DNA of 64,000 nt from Paraburkholderia sp. FT54 (lineage in GTDB: Bacteria; Pseudomonadota; Gammaproteobacteria; Burkholderiales; Burkholderiaceae), in the NCBI RefSeq assembly GCF_031585635.1, contig NZ_CP134195.1, positions 3,968,001 through 4,032,000 on the forward strand, given 5' to 3'. Shown here piece after piece: positions 26,234 through 36,781 of this stretch. Each line of letters opens with the position of its first letter. The first letter of the stretch is position 1. Both the position numbers and the translations under genes were made by a program. The notes under the pieces were generated by a model that saw nothing but the letters and a program-made list of their open reading frames with translations, was not told where the DNA came from and did no database searches.

Positions 26234-27304
26234 CTACATTGACTGAGACTCTACCAACGACTTCAATGTCGCACAAATCGTCGCGATCTCACCACCGAGA
26301 TCAACCGTGGTAAATCGCAGGCGGTGCCCCTGGACAGTGCACGATTCGTCCACGTGCCTACCGACCGATGGGTGAAGGAGCGTGCCTTCGGCCTGCTCGG
26401 CATGCTTGTCGCCAACGCCAGTCTGGGTTCGCAGGTATGTAAAGACCTGATAGATGTCACCGCTACGAAATTTCTCGCTGCCAAACTGATTGGAACGCAG
26501 AATCGCCTTGAACTTGGTATCGATCACAATACGTCGATCGCTCGACCGGCTATCGATTACAAGATCAGCTTGCATGCCGGGAAGCAGGCGATGCAAACCT
26601 AAAGTTGGTGCATGGACCGGCCAGTCCAGCTTCCTCTGAGGCCGGACCCACCATTCGCGTGCGGGGAGCTGATGGACATAAAAGCCTGCGACGGCTTTCT
26701 CAAAGATGTATGGCAACAGACGATCGTCCCGGCGAAGGCGGGCGAGATATGAGTTGCCCGCCTCTTCGGTAGGAAGTCGGGGATCCAACACCAAGCCTGC
26801 GACGACCAGTAATGCACGGTCGTCAGCATCATTTCTCCCGACCTGCTCTCGGGCCATTTCCGACCTGGCTGGACGGCGATATGAGACCCCGTGCCGGCCA
26901 AGCTCCAATGCCAACTGGCGACACCGGTGGGATAGCTTGGTTTCCCCCACGATCGATGCTACGTGAGTGAGCGCATAGCGCACTAGCTGGTTTCTCGGCG
27001 TGTCCGCAGTTGGCTCCTCGAAGCGACAAATAATCCGCCCCTGCCGAAGCTCATCCGAGCACAGGGTTTGGACGAGATCAATGCGCCCTCGTACTCGTGT
27101 CAGCCGTGCCTCACGGGTCTGATAGGCCCGTGTCAGGTTACGTCTAATCCGACGCTCGACAAGCCAGACCAGCAGGCGCCCGAGCAGTTCGGGGATATCG
27201 TCCTCATCGGCTATCGCCACGGGGAGCTGGCTCGAGAATTCGGCCAGGTTATGCGCGTAGGAGAGCAGAAACCAGAGATTCTTAATGGGGATCGGGTGCG
27301 ACAT
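26234..27304 (-). CDS. mcrC: McrC-type nuclease subunit
   Basis: A protein of 356 residues, the cutting subunit of an McrBC-type modification-dependent restriction system. The N-terminus IPIKNLWFLLSYAHNLAEF is typical of McrC. The C-terminal PD-(D/E)XK core is MQADLVIDSR followed by IVIDTKFKAIL, with D and the DxK pair about 13 residues apart. The gene begins 19 bp after the McrB stop on the same strand, so the two are an operon. McrC alone is inactive and is activated by McrB oligomers. A 286-bp gap follows with nothing recognised. Confidence 0.88.
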   Translation of the reverse strand: MSHPIPIKNLWFLLSYAHNLAEFSSQLPVAIADEDDIPELLGRLLVWLVERRIRRNLTRAYQTREARLTRVRGRIDLVQTLCSDELRQGRIICRFEEPTADTPRNQLVRYALTHVASIVGETKLSHRCRQLALELGRHGVSYRRPARSEMAREQVGRNDADDRALLVVAGLVLDPRLPTEEAGNSYLARLRRDDRLLPYIFEKAVAGFYVHQLPAREWWVRPQRKLDWPVHAPTLGLHRLLPGMQADLVIDSRSSDRRIVIDTKFKAILRSNQFGSEKFRSGDIYQVFTYLRTQTGVGDKHAEQAEGTLLHPSVGRHVDESCTVQGHRLRFTTVDLGGEIATICATLKSLVESQSM

Positions 27305-27323
27305 GTCCGTGCTCGCGATTCCA

Positions 27324-29546
27324 TCAAAGATTGGTTACCAGCTCGTCAATGGCCTCCTTGACCTTTGACGGATTGTCGTACCAATACTCACGCAGAAGCG
27401 GCTCAAGCTCACTCTTCACGATCTCACCAAACCATGCGCCAACTTCCTCAATCGGCTTGTCCTTCTGTGGTGTAACAAAGCTGTGCCCGATGCAGAACTG
27501 GTCGCCCAGCGACTGGTCGCTGGCAATACGCTGATTCAGGCGTTCCATACGTCCGGCAATATCGGTGATCGCCGCCTCCGAAAATCCGGCGTGGTTCCTA
27601 CACCAGTCACCCCACGGCGAGCCAAGTGCCGGTCTCAGTGTCGCAAATGCAAACCGACGGCGCAGCGCCAGATCAATCAGCGCCAGCGAACGGTCCGCGA
27701 TGTTCATTGTCCCAATCACATACAGATTCGGAGGGATGTAAATCCGCTCGTCCGACGACCGAGCGTAAGCAGGCCTCAGCGCTTCATCCGTCCGTCGCTT
27801 GTCATGTTCGAGGAGGGTCAGCATCTCGCCGAAAACCTGCGCGGGATTGCCGCGATTAATCTCTTCTATCACCACAACAAATGGCGAGGGGTCGGCTTGT
27901 GCTTCATTAATCGCCTCGAGAAAGACGCCGTCGATGAGGTCCAGCCGACCATCTGCACCGGGGCGCCAGCCGCGAACAAAGTCTTCATAGGACAATGATG
28001 GTTGAAACTGCAAGGAAACCAATCGACTGGTGCTTCGAGCACCCAGCAGGGCATAGCCCAGTCGCTTGGCCAGCCATGTCTTGCCAGTCCCCGGAGGACC
28101 TTGAAGGATGAGATTGTGCTTGCGCTTGAGCAGCCCAAGCATCGCCCTGAGTTCGTCTTCAGGAACAAAGCACCCATCGTCGACAATGGACTGTATGCCG
28201 TAACTAGGTGCGACGATCAGCCCGTTGTCGCCCACCACCTGCAGACCACTGAAAGTTTCCGCGTCCGTCTCAGCCTTCTTGGCGTGGATTTGCCAGCGAG
28301 CCTCGAAATCCTCCGGGAGTGCTGCCGCGTAGTCCTCCCCGTCTTCGCTCAGTACGAGTCGTACGTGCCCCGTCGAGCTGTCGGAGCGAACCAGACCGAC
28401 CATTCTGGCCCAAGCGATGATGTATGAGCCCGGCTGCGTGGTTGTCCAGGTGGGCACGAGGCCCTGAAGCCTGCTGGCGAGCTCTTGATGCGCTATACCA
28501 TCCGGCGTCTGTGACAGCCAAAGCAGCAGATGTCCCATACCGAAGACGCGACCAATCAATGGCCCGCGCAGGGCATCAGCTGGATCGGGCGCTATCAGTA
28601 TATCTATACCGCGTGTGGTAGGACGATACGCGCCATCCGACAACGTGATCAGTCCGAGACCTCCCTGCGCCTGCGAAATGACGTTGACAGCGCTCGTGCT
28701 CTTTTGCAACTGCGGAGCTTCCTGCATGATGACCGAGATAAGGTCGTCACGGCTCAGCCCTTGCTCCGTCTCACGAACCACCGCTACAAGGAGGCTGACG
28801 TTGTCGCTTACACAAGTAAGACTCCTACGTTGAGCCTCAGCAGGCAAAAATGAGATTTCAGGAATGTCGACGGCTTCGCGTGTCACCTTCGGTTGTTCGA
28901 CAGCACCTTCATCTGGATGATCGATGTAGGTCTGCCAGAGGTACCATGTCAGGACCGATTGATCGACAGATTCTTCGATCGTAGCGGGCGCCCCAAGTAC
29001 TTGGCGCAGATGATCTCGGATAACTGCATGTTGAGCGACAAAATCGCCGTGTATTGGTCGTAGTCCAAGAAGTCGCTGTACTTGCCAGATGCGACGGGCA
29101 TTCATCAAGCACACCATGTCATCCGGAAACATGGCTGCAAGAAGACGGATCAGTCGTGCTTTGGGTCGGCGCTTCGCATATTGTTTTGATGCGATCCACG
29201 CAAGAATCTGCTTGTAGAGCGCATCAAGATGCTCGCCACGCGCCTCGGCGTCGCCCGGCAGCACAGCATTGCGCTCGTTAAGCAGGTTAGAAGCAAGTTC
29301 TATATCGGTGAGCGCACCCGGCACCGTGACAGAATTTCCCGAGCCGATATTGGCGATCGGGTTGTCATTCCAGAGCTTCGCTTGGAAGTCTGGTGTCAGC
29401 CACGTATCACGGGACGCGTCTTTTACGATGCGGAGTTGCTCAGCGTAGCGATGACGCCATTCTGTGGCCCATTGCTGGGCAGCATAATTCTTAAATCCGG
29501 TCTGCCAAATTTCCCGTAGTTGGTCGTCGGTCAGAATGGTCGTCAT
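27324..29546 (-). CDS. mcrB: McrB-type AAA+ GTPase with unusual N-terminus
   Basis: A protein of 740 residues. The C-terminal third is a McrB AAA+ domain: Walker A GPPGTGKT at about 483-490, FQPSLSYEDFVRG, Walker B VVVIEEINRGNPAQVFGE, and the GTPase-type MNIADRSLALIDLALRRRF. The N-terminal 450 residues do not show the usual short 5mC-reading domain. They contain a long helical region and a segment that could be a winged helix (SRDDLISVIMQEAPQLQKS then YRPTTRGIDILI). The modified base or structure it detects may therefore differ from Escherichia coli McrB. GTP-driven translocation would bring McrC to cut DNA. Confidence 0.88.
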   Translation of the reverse strand: MTTILTDDQLREIWQTGFKNYAAQQWATEWRHRYAEQLRIVKDASRDTWLTPDFQAKLWNDNPIANIGSGNSVTVPGALTDIELASNLLNERNAVLPGDAEARGEHLDALYKQILAWIASKQYAKRRPKARLIRLLAAMFPDDMVCLMNARRIWQVQRLLGLRPIHGDFVAQHAVIRDHLRQVLGAPATIEESVDQSVLTWYLWQTYIDHPDEGAVEQPKVTREAVDIPEISFLPAEAQRRSLTCVSDNVSLLVAVVRETEQGLSRDDLISVIMQEAPQLQKSTSAVNVISQAQGGLGLITLSDGAYRPTTRGIDILIAPDPADALRGPLIGRVFGMGHLLLWLSQTPDGIAHQELASRLQGLVPTWTTTQPGSYIIAWARMVGLVRSDSSTGHVRLVLSEDGEDYAAALPEDFEARWQIHAKKAETDAETFSGLQVVGDNGLIVAPSYGIQSIVDDGCFVPEDELRAMLGLLKRKHNLILQGPPGTGKTWLAKRLGYALLGARSTSRLVSLQFQPSLSYEDFVRGWRPGADGRLDLIDGVFLEAINEAQADPSPFVVVIEEINRGNPAQVFGEMLTLLEHDKRRTDEALRPAYARSSDERIYIPPNLYVIGTMNIADRSLALIDLALRRRFAFATLRPALGSPWGDWCRNHAGFSEAAITDIAGRMERLNQRIASDQSLGDQFCIGHSFVTPQKDKPIEEVGAWFGEIVKSELEPLLREYWYDNPSKVKEAIDELVTNL

Positions 29547-29586
29547 ATCGTCTTATTGGGTCGGCCCAGATTGAAATAGGTATGGC

Positions 29587-29829
29587 TCAAGAAGTATAAA
29601 GGACTAGGCAGTCCGAGGTGTCTTCGAATACACGCCCAGTACCGCGGCGATTGAGCCGTCGAACAGTCCGGTTTTCAGCAAGGGGCGACGACTGGTTTAA
29701 CGCATTGCCGGTCCCAATGGCCGCTATCAGTGACGAAAGCGGCGTTCGAATGGCGCCGTCGATCTGGGACGCGAACATCCCTTTCTGGCCCGATCGCAGC
29801 CCTTGATGGTCGACGTCTTGATTACTCAT
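29587..29829 (-). CDS. small protein of unknown function
   Basis: An 80-residue frame starting MSNQDVDHQGLRSGQKGMFA behind a strong ribosome site (GGAGGGCAGCG then ATG). Its start overlaps the stop of a shorter upstream frame in the sequence ATGAGTAA, a pattern of coupled translation. It has no motif I recognise. It lies just upstream of mcrB on the same strand with a 40-bp gap and could be co-transcribed with mcrBC. Confidence 0.5.
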   Translation of the reverse strand: MSNQDVDHQGLRSGQKGMFASQIDGAIRTPLSSLIAAIGTGNALNQSSPLAENRTVRRLNRRGTGRVFEDTSDCLVLYTS

Positions 29830-29926
29830 CGCTGCCCTCCGCGTACTCGTCGAGCACCGAATCAAAAAAGTAAGCGAGGTGTTTCTGCAAGGCCAGTTTG
29901 TTCGCGCAACCCATCGTACGAGACAT
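29822..29926 (-). CDS. very small ORF coupled to the downstream 80-residue protein
   Basis: A 34-codon frame, MSRTMGCANKLALQKHLAYF and an acidic tail, ending in TAA inside ATGAGTAA. A purine-rich GGGGAAAG lies eight bases before the ATG. It may be a leader peptide or a micro-protein. The open frame extends upstream with a Cys-rich segment, but no better start is seen. Confidence 0.4.
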   Translation of the reverse strand: MSRTMGCANKLALQKHLAYFFDSVLDEYAEGSDE

Positions 29927-30148
29927 AGGTGCAGCTTTCCCCAAGCAGTCCTTTTTACAGCAGCGAAAACACCGGCCGTCGTATTTCCTGCAAATCCTTC
30001 TCCCGTCGCACGACGGGCGCGAGAGGAACGCAGTGAGCCGGAGTCGCCCCCCCATGATCGAACGCGTGACGAGCTCAACGCCGCATTCGCTACGCGTAGC
30101 GCGCGGCACAACAGCCGTGCGCATGCTCGGGATGCAATTCGCCGCAGC

Positions 30149-30355
30149 ATGATTAGATAAAGATTAAAACTAGATTAGGCGTTGCAAGTCGAATGCCGCA
30201 ACTCCGCGCCGCTATTAAGTTTGTGAGGCATTCGACTTGTGGACAGCTTAGGCGCTGGAACGGCAGGCGCTAGGCGCCGGAACGGCAGAGCATAGGTGAA
30301 AGAACGGCATACCGTAGGTGCTGGAGCGGCATCCGGAGTAGGCGCAAGAACGGCA
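30149..30355. other. oriV: putative oriV with five 17-bp iterons
   Basis: Five iterons of consensus TAGGYGCNRGAACGGCA start at 30249, 30271, 30293, 30315 and 30339. The first four are exactly 22 bp apart, on the same helix face. To the left lies an AT-rich stretch with GATTA repeated three times (30151-30177). Between them is a 13-bp perfect inverted repeat (30185-30197 with 30227-30239). The iterons end at the stop codon of the TrfA-type initiator gene. This is the expected anatomy of an iteron-controlled plasmid origin. Confidence 0.85.
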
Positions 30356-31354
30356 TCAGAGGCGCCGGTTCCTTTGTCCACCGGACTTCTTGGCTAGGTG
30401 TCGACGCTGCGAGTCGCTGGGCTTCTTATCGACATGTACCAGGTCGCCTCGAATGTCGTAGCTGAACGGCTGACGGTTGGCCTCGCTCGCCTCGGCCAAG
30501 GCGGCAAGGGCCTTGCGCAGAGTCTGTCGCCCGCTGCTCGGACTCTCGTCCTCGCTACCGGCAAGCTTCAGCAGCGTGTCCATGCGCATCGGGTAGGGCT
30601 TTGCATGACTGGCGTAAAAGCCGTGCAGCCATTGAGCTAGCGACTTTCCGGCCAGCGCGCGACGCACATTCCAGTCGATATGCGTGAATTGGTCCGCTGC
30701 GAACAGCGTGTGCAGCTTGCGGCTGAACACGATCACCCATTCCTGGGTCTCGTTGTCCTTGTAGGCCTCATTGATCAGGCCGCCGATGTATGACCACCCG
30801 TCCTGCTTGATCTCTACTGCGTTGGCTCTTAGACGGGTGATGCGCGTGTGAAGCACCCTACGGTTCTTGCCCGTGTCAGTCTTGCCCATAAGCTTTAGCA
30901 GCGCGTAGGACGTTACACGGCACGGCCCCCCCAGCGCCGAAAGGCGCACGAGGTGAAGCACGCTTTCCCACACATCGAGGTCGCCTTGGTCAAGGCGTTC
31001 CCCAGTGTATAGAATCGTCAGACCGTCGAGCGTCGTCATCCACTCGCCCGACATATAGCGGCGCCGTCCCTTGGCGATAGCTCCGAACAGTGCTGACCGC
31101 AGGAAGCCGTTGGGCACGCCTCGCACAAAGTCCGGCCAATGCGGCAACTTAACCACGTCGTGCGGAAGCGGTTCGCCGGGCAGCTTGTTGCGCATTTCAA
31201 GAGCGACCCGCTGTCGGTGCTTCTCCTGCAATTCCGCGACGCGTGCGACCAGAGTATCAACCGAATGGCGCGCCGACTCGCCGCCTGCACCTGTTGGTCC
31301 ACGCCCAAGCACGGGTGCGCGAATTATGCTGCCCCTCAAATCGTCAAGCGGCAT
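30356..31354 (-). CDS. trfA: TrfA-type plasmid replication initiator
   Basis: A protein of 332 residues matching TrfA-family initiators of IncP-like plasmids, which bind iterons and open oriV. Recognisable parts include the middle LPHWPDFVRGVPNGFLRSALF, a winged-helix pair (LGGPCRVTSYALLKLMGKTD and the later WIVFSRKLHTLF-like strand), and the C-terminal KSLAQWLHGFYASHAKPYP. It begins three bases after the stop of the small HTH gene, so these form one unit. The five iterons sit immediately downstream of its stop. Its presence in a chromosomally integrated element shows plasmid ancestry and raises the possibility that replication is silenced or that an excised circle replicates. Confidence 0.88.
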   Translation of the reverse strand: MPLDDLRGSIIRAPVLGRGPTGAGGESARHSVDTLVARVAELQEKHRQRVALEMRNKLPGEPLPHDVVKLPHWPDFVRGVPNGFLRSALFGAIAKGRRRYMSGEWMTTLDGLTILYTGERLDQGDLDVWESVLHLVRLSALGGPCRVTSYALLKLMGKTDTGKNRRVLHTRITRLRANAVEIKQDGWSYIGGLINEAYKDNETQEWVIVFSRKLHTLFAADQFTHIDWNVRRALAGKSLAQWLHGFYASHAKPYPMRMDTLLKLAGSEDESPSSGRQTLRKALAALAEASEANRQPFSYDIRGDLVHVDKKPSDSQRRHLAKKSGGQRNRRL

Positions 31355-31357
31355 GAC

Positions 31358-31657
31358 TCACCACTTGAAGTCGCTATGCGCGCGCTTCGCTACCGATTCG
31401 GCTTTGGTTGGGCGCCCCCGCCGGCGCTTTTCAGGTGACGTCAGTTCCGTCACGATGGGAGTGCCGGCGCCGGCGACGTGTAAGCCAATCCATCTCTCTA
31501 CATCCTCGGCGCGCCAAAGAAGGCGCTTCGTGTTGGGAAGGCGGCAAATCGGCGGAAGAGACTGAGGATTGCGTGTCGCATCGCTACGGATGCTGGCGAC
31601 AGATTTCTGTAGATGCTCAGCGAGCTGATCGACCGTGAGTAACGCTTGCATGGACAT
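31358..31657 (-). CDS. small helix-turn-helix (AlpA/excisionase-like) protein
   Basis: A 99-residue protein with an N-terminal MerR-like winged helix: LLTVDQLAEHLQKSVASIRS, then LPNTKRLLWRAEDVERWI, the pattern of AlpA/Xis type proteins (HTH_17). The C-terminus is basic. It is the first gene before trfA and lies about 250 bp from the tRNA-Ala end of the element. It could repress trfA or act as the recombination directionality factor for the integrase at the other end. Two ATGs six bases apart are possible starts. Confidence 0.8.
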   Translation of the reverse strand: MSMQALLTVDQLAEHLQKSVASIRSDATRNPQSLPPICRLPNTKRLLWRAEDVERWIGLHVAGAGTPIVTELTSPEKRRRGRPTKAESVAKRAHSDFKW

Positions 31658-31856
31658 TGGCCCCTTATTTGCGCCATGTCACATTTGTGCACACAGCGGC
31701 GTTTGTAAGCTGATGTATGCAAGGTTGACTCTTAGGGCCGCAGAAATCTCGGTAGAGACACGAAGTGTTTTCTACCAATGATCTGCCAGATCTCGAACCA
31801 TTACGCGGCGCCACAAATTTGCCACACCTCGTGTGCAAAAATTTGCGCCGCAATGC

Positions 31857-31896
31857 AAAACAACGCACTACATCGCAAGACGTAGTGCGTTGTTTT
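31857..31896 (-). terminator. strong hairpin terminator at the right end of the element
   Basis: A 15-bp perfect stem, AAAACAACGCACTAC with GTAGTGCGTTGTTTT, and a 10-base loop, with T runs on both sides, so it can work in both directions. It lies just 3' of the tRNA-Ala gene and is probably supplied by the element to replace the original terminator now found at 4172-4207. Confidence 0.7.
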
Positions 31897-31908
31897 TATT
31901 GAAATTTT

Positions 31909-31984
<76 letters not shown>

Positions 31985-32060
31985 AACGTGCGAACAATTC
32001 TAGCACAAGCATTTTCCGTTTTGCCAAGCCCGCTGCGGCCAGGAAAACGCCAGCAAACCA

Positions 32061-32408
32061 TCACTTCGCAGGCGCCCCAGCAAGCACCCAATCCACCACC
32101 GTGCGAATATCCGCATCGCTCATCGATTGATGCGCGGGCATCGGAATCATGCCCCACACGCCGGAGCCGCCGTCCTTCACCTTGCGCGACAATTTGGCCG
32201 GCGCCTGCGCGTCGCCCTTGTACTTCGCGGCGATCTGCTGGAACGATGGGCCGACCAGTTTGCGGTCCACCGCATGACATCCCATGCACGCATTCGCGTT
32301 GGCGATCAGTTGACCGCGCGGCGCATCGGCGGCTTGCGCTGCCGGCGCGGCAACACCAGCCAGCGCGGCGATCATCAGCGCGCTAACGACAACGACACCG
32401 CGCATCAT
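32061..32408 (-). CDS. class I cytochrome c (c5/c551-like)
   Basis: A periplasmic monoheme cytochrome of 115 residues. A signal peptide of about 26 residues ends at AQAA. The heme motif is CMGCH and the distal Met ligand lies in WGMIPMPAHQ, a feature of c551-type proteins. It is probably an electron carrier in respiration. Its start (ATGATG) overlaps the stop of the BON-domain gene by four bases, so the two are translationally coupled. Confidence 0.9.
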   Translation of the reverse strand: MMRGVVVVSALMIAALAGVAAPAAQAADAPRGQLIANANACMGCHAVDRKLVGPSFQQIAAKYKGDAQAPAKLSRKVKDGGSGVWGMIPMPAHQSMSDADIRTVVDWVLAGAPAK

Positions 32409-33202
32409 GGCGTCGTCGCCTTCGGATTACCCGGGTGCACCGCGTTCGAATTGCTGACCGGCGCGGGTGCCTGCTGTTCGAGCGGCCGCGAACTCACCGA
32501 CGAATCAGGAATAGCTCCGACGGTCGGCGCGCTCGCGTCCGGTTGCGAAGCCGCTGCTACTGGTGCCGTCCCTGCCGCCGCGGCGGCCGCTGCGGCTTCC
32601 GCCGGCTGGATGTACTGGAACACCTTCACCACCTGCACCACGCCCGGCACACGGCTCGCGACGTCGGCGCCGCGATTGCCTTCGTCCATGGTGACGAGAC
32701 CCATCAGATACACCGAGCCACGCTCAGCCACCACCTTGAAGTTGTTCGCTGAAATGTTCTTCTCGGCGATCAACGCGGTCTTCACACGCGTCTCCAGGTA
32801 AGTGTCATTCGTGCGCGACGAGAACGAGCTGGCCGGCATGATCGTCAGTTCGTTGACGATCGTGCTGACGTTATTCAGGCCACGCACGATGGTCTCCGCG
32901 CGTTGCTTCGACACGTCGCCCGCCACTTCGCCGGTCAGCAGCACGCGGCGATTGAACACCGCCACATTGACGTGCGCGTTGTCGGGCAAGTTCTGGCTGA
33001 TCTGCGAGAGCGCCTTCACCTGCAACTCGCGATCCTCGGTCTGCGCGCCGAGCGTGCGCCTGTCGGTCGCCACCAGCGCGCCGCCGCCCGCCGCGCCGGC
33101 AACGGCGAGAAAGCAACCCTGCAACGTTGCGGACAGCCCCGCCGCGAACCCAATCACCAGCACGGTTCTCACCAGTGTCTTCTTGACGCGGAATACGCTC
33201 AT
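32405..33202 (-). CDS. dolP: BON-domain outer-membrane lipoprotein (DolP/YraP-like)
   Basis: A 265-residue lipoprotein. The signal ends in the lipobox LQGC. Two BON domains follow, centred on NVAVFNRRVLLTGEV and FKVVAERGSVYLMGLVT. The C-terminus is an Ala/Pro/Ser-rich tail longer than in Escherichia coli YraP. The rsmI-yraN-diaA-dolP order matches that of other proteobacteria, supporting the assignment. DolP supports outer-membrane integrity and binds anionic phospholipid. The ATG at 33202 has GGAGAG upstream. Confidence 0.88.
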   Translation of the reverse strand: MSVFRVKKTLVRTVLVIGFAAGLSATLQGCFLAVAGAAGGGALVATDRRTLGAQTEDRELQVKALSQISQNLPDNAHVNVAVFNRRVLLTGEVAGDVSKQRAETIVRGLNNVSTIVNELTIMPASSFSSRTNDTYLETRVKTALIAEKNISANNFKVVAERGSVYLMGLVTMDEGNRGADVASRVPGVVQVVKVFQYIQPAEAAAAAAAAGTAPVAAASQPDASAPTVGAIPDSSVSSRPLEQQAPAPVSNSNAVHPGNPKATTP

Positions 33203-33228
33203 CAACTAGCTCTCCTTCGGAATCAGTC

Positions 33229-34499
<1,271 letters not shown>

Positions 34500-34536
34500 T
34501 GACGGCCTCGTTCCGTCTGTTTGCGTCTTCTGCCTC

Positions 34537-35418
34537 ATGACTCCTCTCTCCGAACTCGCGCAAGGGCAGCAGTACCCCACCGCCGCGCTGTATGTGGTGG
34601 CCACGCCGATCGGCAACATCGCCGACGTCACGCTGCGCGCGTTGCATGTGCTCGGACTGGTGGACCGCATCGCCGCCGAAGACACCCGCAACACGGGTCA
34701 ACTGCTCGCGCGTTACGGCATCTCGAAGCCGCTAGTCGCCGTGCATCAGCACAACGAGCGGGCTGCTGCACTGCGTCTGATCGAACATCTGCAAGCGGGC
34801 GAGCGCGTGGCCTACGTATCCGATGCGGGCACGCCGGGCATCTCGGACCCCGGCGCGAAACTCGTCGACGCGGTCCGTGAAGCCGGCTTTCCCGTTATCC
34901 CCCTGCCCGGCGCAAGCGCGCTCGCGACCGCCTTGAGCGCGGCCGGCGACTGGGTCGCGACGTTCTCGTTCCTCGGCTTCCTGCCGCCGAAGGCAAAGGC
35001 CCGCGCCGCGACGCTGCAATCGCTAGCGAACCATCCTCACGCGATGGTGTTCTACGAAGCGCCACACCGGATCGTCGAAACGGTGCAGGCGCTGGCGGAC
35101 GCATTCGGCGGCGAGCGCAAGCTGCTCATCGCACGGGAATTGACGAAGTTACATGAAGCGCTGCACTGCGGCACCCTGGCCGAAGGGCCAACGTGGCTCG
35201 CCGCCGACCCGAACCGGCAGCGCGGCGAATTCGTGCTGGTGGTGGAAGGCGCGCAACCAGAGACCGCCGGCGAACACGATCACGACGCGTTGCTAGGCAT
35301 CTTGCTGGAGGAATTGACGGTGAGCAGCGCGGCCAAGGTGGCGGCGGCTATCACCGGAACGCCGCGCAACGCGTTGTACACGCGCGCTCTGGCGTTGAAG
35401 AAAGAAGATGAAGAGTAA
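34537..35418 (+). CDS. rsmI: 16S rRNA (cytidine(1402)-2'-O)-methyltransferase RsmI
   Basis: A 293-residue SAM-dependent enzyme that 2'-O-methylates C1402 of 16S rRNA. Family signatures are [32 protein letters not shown], the SAM-binding [13 protein letters not shown], and the conserved [17 protein letters not shown] and FYEAPHRI. It is divergent from yraN with almost no gap, the order seen in many beta- and gammaproteobacteria. The ATG at 34537 fits the family N-terminus. A terminator follows. Confidence 0.95.
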   Translation: MTPLSELAQGQQYPTAALYVVATPIGNIADVTLRALHVLGLVDRIAAEDTRNTGQLLARYGISKPLVAVHQHNERAAALRLIEHLQAGERVAYVSDAGTPGISDPGAKLVDAVREAGFPVIPLPGASALATALSAAGDWVATFSFLGFLPPKAKARAATLQSLANHPHAMVFYEAPHRIVETVQALADAFGGERKLLIARELTKLHEALHCGTLAEGPTWLAADPNRQRGEFVLVVEGAQPETAGEHDHDALLGILLEELTVSSAAKVAAAITGTPRNALYTRALALKKEDEE

Positions 35419-35437
35419 AAGCTAACGGACAAAGGAA

Positions 35438-35465
35438 AAGGGCCGCGCAATGCGGCCCTTCGTTC
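35438..35465. terminator. terminator between rsmI and rlpA
   Basis: Perfect 9-bp stem AAGGGCCGC/GCGGCCCTT with a five-base loop between convergent genes. It probably serves both directions. Confidence 0.75.
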
Positions 35466-35542
35466 TTCTGCGGACACAACCCGCAAGGTCGTCGACGCGG
35501 CGCTACGAGGAGCGCGCGTTAGCCGCCCTCACCGCAGTCATA

Positions 35543-36145
35543 TCACTTCTGTGCGGTCGAATCCGAATTCGACGCCAGCATTTCATTACGCGCGTCACGA
35601 GCTTCCTGCTGCGTCAAACCTTCGATCTCCACCCGCGCCGTACCGGCATGGCGCATGTTGAGAACAGCCGCCGCGGCCATGGACAGATCGATCACGCGGC
35701 CACGCGCATACGGACCACGGTCGTTGATACGCACGATGACCGAGCGCGACGTGGCCGGGTTGGTCACGCGCACGTAGGAGCCGAGCGGCAACGTACGATG
35801 CGCCGCGGTCAGCGCGTGCATGTCATAGCGCTCACCATTGGCGGTACGGCGGCCATGGAAGCCGCGGCCGTACCACGACGCGCGACCGGTCTGATGAAAG
35901 TCCGAAATGCCGGAACCGTCATCGGTAAGAGGCTTTGCATCGGCCAGCGACGTGCCTTGAGCAGTCGCGTCGGAGGCCGGCGCGCTACCGAAAGCTTGCG
36001 GTCCGAAGGAGCCCGCCTGCGTCAATTTCGTGCTCTGCGGTACGCCGCTATCCGACGTGTTGCCGGCGCCCGGAGGCGTGGCGCAACCCGCCAGCACAAA
36101 AAAGGCAAAAAGAGTCCCCAGACCACGGGATAACCGAGTTTTCAT
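35543..36145 (-). CDS. rlpA: RlpA family septal-ring lipoprotein
   Basis: A 200-residue lipoprotein. A signal with lipobox FVLAGC is followed by a Ser/Thr/Gly-rich spacer. The double-psi beta-barrel domain begins ASWYGRGFHGRRTANGERYD and contains MHALTAAHRTLPLGSYVRVT, IVRINDRGPYARGRVIDLS and AAAVLNM. These residues include the catalytic Asp and His of RlpA glycan lyases acting on denuded peptidoglycan. There is no SPOR domain, unlike Escherichia coli RlpA. The ATG at 36145 is chosen for a normal lipoprotein signal; an ATG at 36178 is possible. Confidence 0.88.
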   Translation of the reverse strand: MKTRLSRGLGTLFAFFVLAGCATPPGAGNTSDSGVPQSTKLTQAGSFGPQAFGSAPASDATAQGTSLADAKPLTDDGSGISDFHQTGRASWYGRGFHGRRTANGERYDMHALTAAHRTLPLGSYVRVTNPATSRSVIVRINDRGPYARGRVIDLSMAAAAVLNMRHAGTARVEIEGLTQQEARDARNEMLASNSDSTAQK

Positions 36146-36781
36146 AAGACGTGCAATCACATTGTCGAGCCGCATCACGCGAAGTTGAGCGTGTTGCCTG
36201 CGACTCCGGCGGCAATGGACGACAACGCGCCGCGCAGACGAGCGCAGTACGTCAAAGCCCGGATGCGGCTCACTCAGCCGCTACCGCACGATTAATTTTC
36301 ACGTCTGGCGCAACCTGTCCCCGGCAGCCTGACCAGACCCCACATGCCGCCATCGAACGTGGCAAACACGTTCTTGCGCGCGAAACTCAGCGCGCAGGAA
36401 CGGCGGCGTAGGCCCCACCCAGCGTCACGGCAGTTAAGTCCGTAGCAGGCGCGCGGCGCCTGGCTGGGCAAGACGTGTGCATCGAAAGCATCGATACTTG
36501 ATGGCCGTCCAGAAGTGCGACAGCCCATACTTGAGTGACGATCCGCGCGCCCATTTTTGATGGGGACGCATCGTCTTGTGGCAGCACAATTCCCTGTGCA
36601 TGAAGTCCATTATACCTAAAACAGAATTTTGGGATGACAAGCGACTGAAAACCTTGATGAATTTTCACTACTGCTGCAAAAATCAGCAGCCCAACGCCCG
36701 CTGCGCCGGGCTTCAGCGCCGTCGGCGAACGTGGGCGAGAGGCCGGTACAATCAACGTTTTTCCCAGCGGCGCCGTCATCC
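36146..36781. other. intergenic region, no gene seen
   Basis: About 635 bp between divergent rlpA and the MBL-fold gene. It should hold both promoters. No convincing coding frame, tRNA or repeat was found. Confidence 0.5.

Noticed and set aside
36387..36779. 130-codon minus-strand frame upstream of the MBL gene
   Set aside because: It begins inside the MBL gene leader, has no domain and mixed composition; treated as non-coding.
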